Source: a bacterium (GTDB lineage: Bacteria > Krumholzibacteriota > Krumholzibacteriia > LZORAL124-64-63). Taken from it: a stretch of 54,618 nucleotides of DNA. Shown here piece after piece: positions 24,741 to 32,486 of the stretch. Positions within the stretch are counted from its first letter, which is position 1. Each line of letters begins with the position of its first letter. The DNA is taken from contig PIVY01000001.1 of NCBI GenBank assembly GCA_003353795.1, positions 80,932 through 135,549 on the forward strand. The letters run 5' to 3'. The translations under genes and the position numbers were made by a program. The notes below the pieces were generated by a model. The model saw only the letters and a list, made by a program, of their open reading frames with translations. It was not told the DNA's origin and ran no database searches.

Positions 24741-26822
24741 TCATTCGGCGTCCTCTGCGAGCAGGTACTTCTCGAACCAGGCCAGATCCCAGTGGATCTT
24801 GGCCATGCGGTTCTCGGCCGTGGTCAAACCGTGGGGCTCGCCGGGGTAGACGATGAGTTCGCACGGCACACCCAGATAGTGGTGGAGTGCCCGGTAGAGG
24901 GCGCGGCTGTGGGCCGGCGGCACCCGCGGATCCTGGCCGCCGACGTGGATGATGGTGGGCGTCTTGACCTTGTCGAGTTCGTAGAGCGGCGAGGCGGCGC
25001 GATAGTGGTCGGGCGCTTCCCAGGGCAGGCCTTCCACGAAGTTGATCACGTGTCCGGGGGTGTCCTCGGTGCCCCACTGGATGACCTGATCGAGGACGCC
25101 GGCGCCGCTGCTGGCGGCCCGGAACATGTCCGGTGCGGCGGTGATCACGCAGTTGGTGAGGTAGCCGCCGTTGCTCCAGCCCATGACGCCCACCCGGTCG
25201 GCGTCGGCGATGCCCGTGTCGATGAGATGCTGCACGCCGGTGATCAGGTCGGCCACGTCGATGTCGTTCTCGCGGCCCACGAGCTTCTCCATGAACTCGT
25301 CGCCGTAACCTGTTGATCCGTGATAGTTAGGACTCAGCAGCGCATAGCCGTTGGCCGGCATCACGGCCCGTCCGTAGATCCAGAGGCGCAGTCGGTACTG
25401 GGTCGACGCGGTGGGGCCGCCGTGGATCTCGAGGATCAGGGGCAGCGGGCCGTCGGTGGCGCGATCATAGTCGTGTGGCAGTTCGAGGATGCCGCTGACG
25501 GGGTCGCCGTCGCCGCCGGTCCAGGTGACGTGCTCGATCTGGGGGAGCTGCCAGGCGTGGACCTGGGGATTGAGGTCGGTGAGCGCCTCGTAGCGGCCCT
25601 TGTGGACCCGGTAGATATCGGCGATGCGCTCGGTTGTGCCGAAGGCTGCGAGCAGGGTCTTGCCGTCGGGAGTGAAGGCTGCCGCTTCCACCACCACGTC
25701 GCCGGGGGTGAGCTCGCGGGTGTCGCCGTGGCCACCGTTCTCGGCCTTGTCCACCGCCAGCACCCGCACGCGACCCTCGGCCTCGCCCCGGTAGGTGAGG
25801 GTGCGTCCCTTGCCCTGCCACTGCAGGCCGCCGGAGCAGTCCACCGGATGGGGGCGGGCGATCTGCTGCAGGGCCCAGGCGCCGTCCGCGTTCTCGGCCA
25901 CGTAGATCCGCGTGGGATGGCCGTCGTAGCTGATGGAGAAAGCCACCGCCTCGCTGTCGTGCGACCAGGCCAGGTTCTCCAGCCAGCCGTACGGCGAGGG
26001 GTGATCGCCGCGCCAGCCGTCGCCGGTGGCATGGCTGACCTCGCCGGTGTTCAGATCGAGCACGTCGACCCGCGACCAGCCTTCCATGAAGATGAGTTCC
26101 TCGTCCTCGGTGGTGATCATGGCCAGGCGGGCGCCGTCGGGCGACAGGGCCAGGTCGTGGATCACGCGGTCGGCGGGTTGGATCTCGCGGGCGCGCCAGC
26201 TGGACAGGTCGAGCCGGTGGACCGCCTGGCGATTCACCACGCCGTGGCCGTACTCCAGGTGACCGTGTTCCTGCTTGAGGTCCTTCCAGGGCTCCTCGTG
26301 CTGCTCCTCGTCCACGGTGTAGTACACGGCGCGTCCGTCGGGAGCGAGGCAGAACTGCCCGGCGCCGCCGGCGGCCCGGGTCACCGGCATGAGCTCGCCG
26401 CCGTCGGGCCGGATCCGCCAGACCTGCCGTGTGCCGTCGTACGGGGGCTTGTCGGAGCCCTCGCGCTCCTCGCGTCCCCGGAAGTAGATCCACGACCCGT
26501 CGGCGGACCACACGGGCGCGCTGGCGCCGAAACCGTCAAAGGTCAGGCGGAGGGTGGTCGGCGGGCTCTGGCGGCGGTCCAGGAGCCACAGATCCTGGAA
26601 GCGACCTTCCGATCCCCGGCCCCAGCGGCTCTCGGTCCAGACCGCCTGTTGGCCGTCCGGAGACACGGCAAGACTGGTGATCGAGGCAATGTCGAGGTAG
26701 TCTTCCGGGACGATGACGTGGTCGCGGGCGGGGCTTTCCGCCAGGGCGGCGCCGGCCAGGACCAGCAAGATCACGCAGAACAGCGACCGCTGGAGACCGC
26801 CGAGAGGAATCTGGAAACGCAC
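24741..26822 (-). CDS. S9 family serine peptidase (prolyl oligopeptidase-like)
   Basis: 693 residues from the GTG at 26822, chosen because GGAGG precedes it and a signal peptide follows (RSLFCVILLVLAGAALA/ES). Residues about 35-420 form a beta-propeller with WD40-like SPDG repeats. The C-terminal alpha/beta hydrolase carries the triad Ser550 (GWSNGG), Asp631 (GGQDPRVPP) and His664 (GEPHG). The layout is that of dipeptidyl aminopeptidase/acylaminoacyl peptidases of S9C, here exported to the periplasm or beyond. It probably degrades short peptides. Divergent from asnB; a TACAAT -10 candidate lies at 26866-26871. Confidence 0.93.
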   Translation of the reverse strand: MRFQIPLGGLQRSLFCVILLVLAGAALAESPARDHVIVPEDYLDIASITSLAVSPDGQQAVWTESRWGRGSEGRFQDLWLLDRRQSPPTTLRLTFDGFGASAPVWSADGSWIYFRGREEREGSDKPPYDGTRQVWRIRPDGGELMPVTRAAGGAGQFCLAPDGRAVYYTVDEEQHEEPWKDLKQEHGHLEYGHGVVNRQAVHRLDLSSWRAREIQPADRVIHDLALSPDGARLAMITTEDEELIFMEGWSRVDVLDLNTGEVSHATGDGWRGDHPSPYGWLENLAWSHDSEAVAFSISYDGHPTRIYVAENADGAWALQQIARPHPVDCSGGLQWQGKGRTLTYRGEAEGRVRVLAVDKAENGGHGDTRELTPGDVVVEAAAFTPDGKTLLAAFGTTERIADIYRVHKGRYEALTDLNPQVHAWQLPQIEHVTWTGGDGDPVSGILELPHDYDRATDGPLPLILEIHGGPTASTQYRLRLWIYGRAVMPANGYALLSPNYHGSTGYGDEFMEKLVGRENDIDVADLITGVQHLIDTGIADADRVGVMGWSNGGYLTNCVITAAPDMFRAASSGAGVLDQVIQWGTEDTPGHVINFVEGLPWEAPDHYRAASPLYELDKVKTPTIIHVGGQDPRVPPAHSRALYRALHHYLGVPCELIVYPGEPHGLTTAENRMAKIHWDLAWFEKYLLAEDAE

Positions 26823-26971
26823 GAGGGAACCTCCGGAAACAGTGGCTTCGGACGGGATCCGGTGCATTGTAGAGGATAGCCGCCGCTTCAGGCAGCGGAT
26901 ATTTTGGCCGATCAAGACGGACAGGTCCCGCCGGCGGGGCCGATCACCTCGACCCGGGAACGAATCACGGC

Positions 26972-29017
26972 ATGTGTGGCATCTGCGGCGCAGTTTCTCT
27001 CGACGGGACCCTCGAGCTTCCCGGCAACCTGCCCGAGCGCATGATCGGTAGCCTGCGTCACCGCGGCCCCGACGAGTTCGGCGCCTGGCGCGACGACTCG
27101 TGTTTCCTGGGCCACGCCCGGCTCAGCATCATCGACCTCGCCAGCGGGCAGCAGCCCCTGGCCTCGGACGACGGTCGGCACTGGCTGGTGTTCAACGGCG
27201 AGATCTTCAACTACCCCGAACTCACCGCCGAGCTCACCGCCCTCGGACACCGGTTCCGCACCAAGTGCGACACCGAGGTCATCGTCAACGCGTACCGGCA
27301 GTGGGGCGAGCGCTGCGTCGAGCACTTCAACGGTCAGTTCGCCTTCGCTCTCTGGGACCGCACCGAGCGCAGCCTCTTCCTGGCGAGAGATCGTTTCGGC
27401 ATCCGCCCGCTCTACCTCGCCCGCCACGGCAACGTGCTGCTGTTCGCCTCGGAGATGAAGGCCTTCGGCGCCTGGCCCGGCTTCGAGACCCGGCTCGACC
27501 CGTCCCGGCTGGCCGAGGTCTTCACGTACTGGGCCAATGTGGCGCCCGCCGCGCCCCTGGCCGGCGTCTCGCAATTGCCGCCGGGCCGCACGGCGTTCTG
27601 CCGCGGCAAGGAAGCCGTGGCCTCGCCGCCGCCCGCGCCCCTGCCCGACTGCCTCGAGGTCAAGCGCTACTGGGCACCACAGTTCCTGACCGCCCGTGAG
27701 GATGCGCAGCATCCCGACGCGCCCACGCTGAAGCGCCTGGCCGGCGAGGTCCGCGAACGTCTCGAGGCCGCCTCGGTGATCCGGCTGCGCGCCGACGTTC
27801 CGGTGGGCGCCTATCTCTCCGGCGGCCTCGACAGTTCGGCCACCGCGGCGCTCATCCACTCCTGCACCGACAACAAGCTGCGCACGTTCTCGGTGGGCTT
27901 CACCGACCGCGACTTCGACGAGAGCCAGTGGCAGCGCGCCATGGTCGCCCACATCGGCACCGACCACAGCACCATCGAGATCGACGGCGCCGACATCGCC
28001 GGTCGCTTCGCCGAGGTGGTCTGGCACACCGAGACGCCCATCCTGCGCACGGCGCCCGCGCCTCTGCACGCACTCAGTCGCCTCGTTCGCGACAATCAGT
28101 GGAAGGTGGTGCTCACCGGCGAAGGCGCCGACGAGGTGTTCTGCGGCTACAACATCTTCCGCGAGACCAAGGTGCGGCGCTTCTGGTCGCGGCAGCCCGA
28201 CTCGCCCCACCGGCCGCTCCTGCTGACGCGTCTGTATCCGTACCTGGCCCAGTCGCCGCCCCAGTTCCTGCAGCGATTCTACGGTCAGGGGCTCGACCGG
28301 CCGGATGACCCGCTATTCAGTCACCGTCCGCGGTGGCAGAATACCGGAATGATGACGACCTTTCTGGAGCCCGCGGCCCTGGCGCCGCTGGAAGCGGGAG
28401 AACCCGAAGCGCGACTTCTGGCCGATCTGCCGGCCGAGTTCGCGGAGTGGGGGCCGGTGGCACGGGCCCAGTACGTGGAGATGACCACGTTTCTGGCCGG
28501 TTATCTGCTCTCGAGCCAGGGTGACCGCATGCTCATGGGAAACTCGGTTGAGGGACGTTTCCCGTTCCTCGACCACGAGCTCGCGGACGCGGTGCTGGCC
28601 ATGCCGGCGGCGGCGCGCCTGCCGCTCTTGAAGGAGAAGGAGCTGCTCAAGGACGCGGTGGCCGACCTCTTGCCTCCGGCCATCCTCCAGCGGCCCAAGC
28701 AACCCTATCGCGCCCCCGACTCGGCGGCCTTCGCCACGGAGATCGGTCAGGCGGTGGTGGCCGACGCCCTGGGGCCCGAGGCCCTGGACGCGGCCGGTTT
28801 CTGGCGACCCGAACGGGTGGCCAGTCTGCGGCGCAAGTGGGAGGCCGGCAAGCTCACGAGCGCCCGGGAGAACATGGCATTCATCGGGGTGCTCAGCACC
28901 CAGCTGCTGGCCCGCGGGTTCGGTTCCGACCTCGCGGCGCGGCTCGACAAGGACACCCTGGCGCCCGACGAACTGGTCTGGCGCCATTCGCACGACAATC
29001 CCTCGGAAAGGACCTGA
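26972..29017 (+). CDS. asnB: Glutamine-hydrolysing asparagine synthase family protein
   Basis: 681 residues. Cys2 (MCGICG) is the nucleophile of the N-terminal glutaminase, with RHRGPDE and NGEIFNY as further motifs (residues 1-200). The synthase domain has the ATP-pyrophosphatase loop SGGLDSS near residue 285 and GEGADEVFCGY near residue 385. It is longer than classical AsnB and sits 6 nt before an acyl carrier protein and 255 nt before an AMP ligase. This suggests amidation of a carrier-bound or secreted metabolite, as in polysaccharide or natural-product clusters, rather than plain asparagine supply. That role is inferred; the enzyme class is sure. Confidence 0.9.
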   Translation: MCGICGAVSLDGTLELPGNLPERMIGSLRHRGPDEFGAWRDDSCFLGHARLSIIDLASGQQPLASDDGRHWLVFNGEIFNYPELTAELTALGHRFRTKCDTEVIVNAYRQWGERCVEHFNGQFAFALWDRTERSLFLARDRFGIRPLYLARHGNVLLFASEMKAFGAWPGFETRLDPSRLAEVFTYWANVAPAAPLAGVSQLPPGRTAFCRGKEAVASPPPAPLPDCLEVKRYWAPQFLTAREDAQHPDAPTLKRLAGEVRERLEAASVIRLRADVPVGAYLSGGLDSSATAALIHSCTDNKLRTFSVGFTDRDFDESQWQRAMVAHIGTDHSTIEIDGADIAGRFAEVVWHTETPILRTAPAPLHALSRLVRDNQWKVVLTGEGADEVFCGYNIFRETKVRRFWSRQPDSPHRPLLLTRLYPYLAQSPPQFLQRFYGQGLDRPDDPLFSHRPRWQNTGMMTTFLEPAALAPLEAGEPEARLLADLPAEFAEWGPVARAQYVEMTTFLAGYLLSSQGDRMLMGNSVEGRFPFLDHELADAVLAMPAAARLPLLKEKELLKDAVADLLPPAILQRPKQPYRAPDSAAFATEIGQAVVADALGPEALDAAGFWRPERVASLRRKWEAGKLTSARENMAFIGVLSTQLLARGFGSDLAARLDKDTLAPDELVWRHSHDNPSERT

Positions 29018-29023
29018 CGACCC

Positions 29024-29275
29024 ATGGATCTGCACGAAAAGATCAAGGCCTACATCGTGGAGAACTTCCTGTTCGGTGATCTGGAGCCGCTCAAGGACGA
29101 CGCCATGAGCCTGCTCGACAACGGCATCATCGATTCCACCGGCGTCATGGAGCTGGTGGCGTTCCTGGAAGGCGACTTCGGCCTCGGCATCGAGGACGAA
29201 GAACTGGTGCCCGAAAACCTCGACTCGGTGGACAACCTGGTCGGATTCGTGACCCGCAAGCAGGCCGCGGCCTGA
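29024..29275 (+). CDS. Acyl carrier protein
   Basis: 83 residues, acidic and helical. The phosphopantetheine attachment site is Ser38 in IIDSTGVMELVAFLE; Thr-Gly after the serine replaces the usual Leu of fatty-acid ACPs, as seen in carrier proteins of specialised pathways. The end LVPENLDSVDNLVGFV matches the family helix IV. It lies between asnB (6 nt) and an AMP-dependent ligase (3 nt) on the same transcript, so the ligase probably charges it. Cytoplasmic. It is not the housekeeping acpP, which would be among fab genes. Confidence 0.9.
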   Translation: MDLHEKIKAYIVENFLFGDLEPLKDDAMSLLDNGIIDSTGVMELVAFLEGDFGLGIEDEELVPENLDSVDNLVGFVTRKQAAA

Positions 29276-29278
29276 TCC

Positions 29279-30826
29279 ATGGACGACCTGCAATCGATCC
29301 ACCGCCTGCTGGAACACAGCGCGGATCGCACCCCCGACGCCACCGTCATCGAGCACGGCGAACAGCGCCTGGCGTACGCCGAGCTCGAGGCCGAATCCAA
29401 CCGCATCGCCGGCTGCCTGATCGAACGCGGCGTGGTGCGTGGCGATCGGGTGGCGTTGCTGGCCGACAACGGTCCGCAGTACGTGGCGGGGTTCTTCGGA
29501 ATCCTCAAGGTGGGCGCCTGCTGCGTGGCCCTCAACGGGGCCAACAAGACGCGCACCAACTGCCTGCTCCTGGAGGACAGCGGTGCCGTGGCCCTGGTCA
29601 CCCGGGCGCTGCAGGTGCGGAGCGACCTGCCCGACCTGGTTGCCGCCTCCCCGGCGCTGCACACCGTGGTCATCGACCGCGTGGCGCCGTCCTGGTCGTT
29701 GCCCGATCGGGTGACCGTGTTGGCCGCCGCCGATGTGGCCGCAGTCACCGACTCACGTCCGGAGATCCCGTCGGAGCTGGATGACCTCTGCGCTATCATC
29801 TACACCAGTGGCTCCACTGGAAAACCACGCGGCGTGACCCTGACGCACCGCAACCTCGCCGCAAACACCCGGCAGATCCTCGCCTACCTGGAACTGAACG
29901 CGGACGACAGCGTGCTCAGCGTGCTGCCGTTCCACTACAGCTTCGGCAAGAGTCTGCTCCTGACCCACGTGGCCGTCGGCGGCCGGATCGTCGTGGACAA
30001 CCGCTTCGCCTATCCCGCCAACGTGGTGGACAACATCGAGCAGAGCCGCGTCACCAGCTTCTCGGGCGTGCCGTCCACGTACGCGATCCTCGCCGCGCGG
30101 ACCGATTTCCTGGAGCGCCCGTGGCCCGACCTGCGCTATCTGACCCAGGCCGGCGGCGCCATGAGCCCGTCTCTGCAGCGTCGGCTGCGAGAGACCCTGC
30201 CCGATCGCATCGATCTGTTCGTGATGTACGGACAGACGGAGGCCGGTCCGCGGCTGAGCTGGCTGCCGCCCGAGCGCCTGGCCGAGAAGTATGGTTCCAT
30301 CGGCATCCCCATTCCCGGGGTCTCGCTCCTGGTCAAGCGCCCCGATGGCGCCGAGTGTGACGTGGACGAGGTGGGCGAGGTCGTCGCCAGCGGCGACAAC
30401 ATCATGCAAGGCTACTGGAACGATCCCGAGGAGACGGCCGAGGTCCTCTTCGACGACGGCCTGCACACCGGCGACCTCGGTCGTCGCGATGCCGACGGCT
30501 TCATCTGGCTGGTGGACCGCGTCAAGAACATGATCAAGGCTGGTGCCAATCGGGTCAGCGCCAAGGAGATCGAAGAGGTGATCGCCGAGGTGGACGGTGT
30601 GCAGGAAGTGTGCGTGATCGGTGTCGCCGACGAACTGCTGGGCGAGGCCATCGAGGCCTTCGTGGTGCCGCGCCCGGGCAGCGGCCTGGAGGCCAACACG
30701 ATTCAGCAGCACTGCCGCGAGAACCTGGCCCTCTACAAGATCCCCCGCACGGTGCAGTTCCTCGATGCCCTGCCCAAGAACAGTTCGGGCAAGGTCCTCA
30801 AGAAGGAACTCCGGCTCGATTCCTGA
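29279..30826 (+). CDS. AMP-dependent acyl ligase
   Basis: 515 residues of the ANL superfamily. Motif A3 is IIYTSGSTGKPRGV near residue 180; A5 is MYGQTEAGPRL near residue 320; A7 is HTGDLGRRDADGF near residue 397; the hinge region DRVKNMIKAGANRVSAKEIEEV and the catalytic-lysine motif PKNSSGKVLKKEL close the protein. It adenylates a carboxylic acid and transfers it to a thiol, probably the ACP encoded 3 nt upstream. The acid is unknown. The relation to exosortase-associated acyl ligases is possible, but no exosortase is present here. Cytoplasmic. Confidence 0.92.
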   Translation: MDDLQSIHRLLEHSADRTPDATVIEHGEQRLAYAELEAESNRIAGCLIERGVVRGDRVALLADNGPQYVAGFFGILKVGACCVALNGANKTRTNCLLLEDSGAVALVTRALQVRSDLPDLVAASPALHTVVIDRVAPSWSLPDRVTVLAAADVAAVTDSRPEIPSELDDLCAIIYTSGSTGKPRGVTLTHRNLAANTRQILAYLELNADDSVLSVLPFHYSFGKSLLLTHVAVGGRIVVDNRFAYPANVVDNIEQSRVTSFSGVPSTYAILAARTDFLERPWPDLRYLTQAGGAMSPSLQRRLRETLPDRIDLFVMYGQTEAGPRLSWLPPERLAEKYGSIGIPIPGVSLLVKRPDGAECDVDEVGEVVASGDNIMQGYWNDPEETAEVLFDDGLHTGDLGRRDADGFIWLVDRVKNMIKAGANRVSAKEIEEVIAEVDGVQEVCVIGVADELLGEAIEAFVVPRPGSGLEANTIQQHCRENLALYKIPRTVQFLDALPKNSSGKVLKKELRLDS

Positions 30827-30888
30827 GCCCTGATGCCGTCCTCGCCGACAGCGTTATCATGGGAGCCAGCCACCCACCGGAGGTTCCC

Positions 30889-31479
30889 ATGAAGATGCCC
30901 TGGATCATTGTCATAGCGGTCGTGCTCGTCATCGCGGCGGCCGCGGTTCTCTGGATCAGTCGCGCCATGGCCGCGGACATGCAGCGCGCTGCCACCGACG
31001 GCGCCGGATCGCTCTATGATCTCGACGTCCGCACCCTCGAGGGCGAGCCCGCCGATCTCGACCAGTACCGCGGCACGGTCGCCCTGGTGGTCAACACGGC
31101 CAGCAAGTGTGGACTCACGCCGCAGTACGAAGGGCTCGAAGCACTCTACCTCGAGCTGGCGCCGCAGGGCTTCGTGGTGCTCGGGTTCCCGTCCAACGAC
31201 TTCATGGGCCAGGAGCCCGGCTCGCCCGAGGAGATCCGTTACTTCTGCACCGACACCTACGCGGTGACCTTCCCGCTCTTCGAGAAGTCGCGGGTCAAGG
31301 GCGACGAGAAGTCGGACGTCTATCGGTTGCTGACCGCCGAGCTGGACGAACCCAGCTGGAACTTCACCAAGTACGTGGTCGATCGCGACGGCACGGTGGT
31401 GGCCCGCTTCGGTCCCAAGACCGCGCCCGGCGACCCGCGCCTGCGCGACACCATCGAGCGAGCGCTCGCCACCGAATAG
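30889..31479 (+). CDS. Membrane-anchored glutathione peroxidase-like thiol peroxidase
   Basis: 196 residues from the ATG at 30889 with GGAGG 5 nt upstream; an in-frame ATG 30 nt earlier lacks this. An N-terminal hydrophobic segment (residues 5-25) serves as signal anchor. The GPx fold shows LVVNTASKCGLTPQY with peroxidatic Cys74 (cysteine, not selenocysteine), GFPSNDFMGQEPG (Ser-Asn-Asp where Cys-Asn-Gln is usual) and WNFTKYVVD. It should reduce peroxides in the periplasm with a thioredoxin-like donor. Convergent with the CaCA gene, 5 nt apart. Confidence 0.9.
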   Translation: MKMPWIIVIAVVLVIAAAAVLWISRAMAADMQRAATDGAGSLYDLDVRTLEGEPADLDQYRGTVALVVNTASKCGLTPQYEGLEALYLELAPQGFVVLGFPSNDFMGQEPGSPEEIRYFCTDTYAVTFPLFEKSRVKGDEKSDVYRLLTAELDEPSWNFTKYVVDRDGTVVARFGPKTAPGDPRLRDTIERALATE

Positions 31480-31484
31480 TCGGC

Positions 31485-32363
31485 CTAGCCGCGTTGCAGA
31501 AGCAGGTGGATGAGCACGCCGATTCCGGCCAGCCAGAGATTGGTGATGTTGGAAACGATGATGTTGAGCACCGCCGAGGTGGTTCGCCCGCGTCGTAGCA
31601 GGGTGAGGCCGGAACGGAACTCGGGCCAGCTCGTCAGGGCGGCCAGCACGAAGAATCCGATGGCTCCCTTGGGCGCGTGGCTCGCGTCGGCGGTGTAGTC
31701 GACCACCGGATCGAGTGCGTAGCCGGCGACGAAGAGCACCGCCAACGCGGGGATCAATCGCCAGCGTGAAACCGAACCGGGAATGGTGTCGATGGAGGCC
31801 GGGTCCCCGGGGCGCTTGACGAACAGTACGATGCTGACAACGCCGGTCACGATAATCCAGGCCCAGTAGTACTCCGGCGGCGTACGGAAGAACGCGGCGG
31901 CCAGGATCGCCGTCAGGATCAGCGCAGTCGGTCCGTAGGCTCGGTGGTGCCGGAAGACGGCGCCCAGGCAACCTGCCGCGATGGCTGCCGCGACGAGCAT
32001 GGCCGGGTTCATGAAGTTGGAACCCAGGGGCGTACTCGCAGCGAAGATGATGTCGTTGCTCAGCAGTCCCACCAGGAGGCAGAGCGCCTCGGGACCATTG
32101 GTGATGAAACCCACCACGGTTCCCAGCCCCGGCATGTCCCGCAAGGCGTCGATGATGAACTCGACGGCTGCCCCTACCAGGAACATCACGAGCATGATCG
32201 CCACCGCGCCGACGGCCGAATCGCGCAGGTCGCCGCCGCCGAGCAGGGCGGCGCCGACGAAGAATGCGAGCACGAGCAGGCCGATCACCAGATCCAGCGG
32301 CTGCAGTATCGGCACGCCCCACAGATACAGTCCGCGGGGTCTCGATCCGGAAGGGTTGGTCAT
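31485..32363 (-). CDS. CaCA-family sodium/calcium exchanger-like protein
   Basis: 292 residues with about ten membrane segments. The two alpha repeats are seen as GFITNGPEALCLLVGLLSND...GSNFMNP (residues about 85-120) and ALTSWPEFRSGLTLL...IVSNITN (about 240-280). They carry the paired acidic and Asn residues of cation/Ca2+ antiporters, though PE replaces the usual PEL in altered form. The ATG at 32363 follows GGAGAG. It moves Ca2+ or another cation across the inner membrane; direction and ion are unproved. Divergent from the GNAT-HDAC gene. Confidence 0.82.
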   Translation of the reverse strand: MTNPSGSRPRGLYLWGVPILQPLDLVIGLLVLAFFVGAALLGGGDLRDSAVGAVAIMLVMFLVGAAVEFIIDALRDMPGLGTVVGFITNGPEALCLLVGLLSNDIIFAASTPLGSNFMNPAMLVAAAIAAGCLGAVFRHHRAYGPTALILTAILAAAFFRTPPEYYWAWIIVTGVVSIVLFVKRPGDPASIDTIPGSVSRWRLIPALAVLFVAGYALDPVVDYTADASHAPKGAIGFFVLAALTSWPEFRSGLTLLRRGRTTSAVLNIIVSNITNLWLAGIGVLIHLLLQRG

Positions 32364-32453
32364 CCACTCTCCTCGTGCGTTGCGGGACCTCCGCATTCTC
32401 GGTGCAGTGTCGGGGTTTGGCAAGTGTGGCGACGAGGTCGAGGAAATCCGTGG

Positions 32454-32480
32454 TTGCCGGTGCGGGTCGACTGTTATCAT
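32454..32480 (+). promoter_or_regulatory. Extended -10 promoter abutting the GNAT-HDAC start codon
   Basis: TTGCCG (32454-32459) and extended -10 TGTTATCAT (hexamer 32475-32480) with a 15-nt spacer. The -10 ends 6 nt before the ATG at 32487, so the transcript would begin at or beside the start codon. No Shine-Dalgarno sequence lies between them. Confidence 0.5.
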
Positions 32481-32486
32481 TCACCG

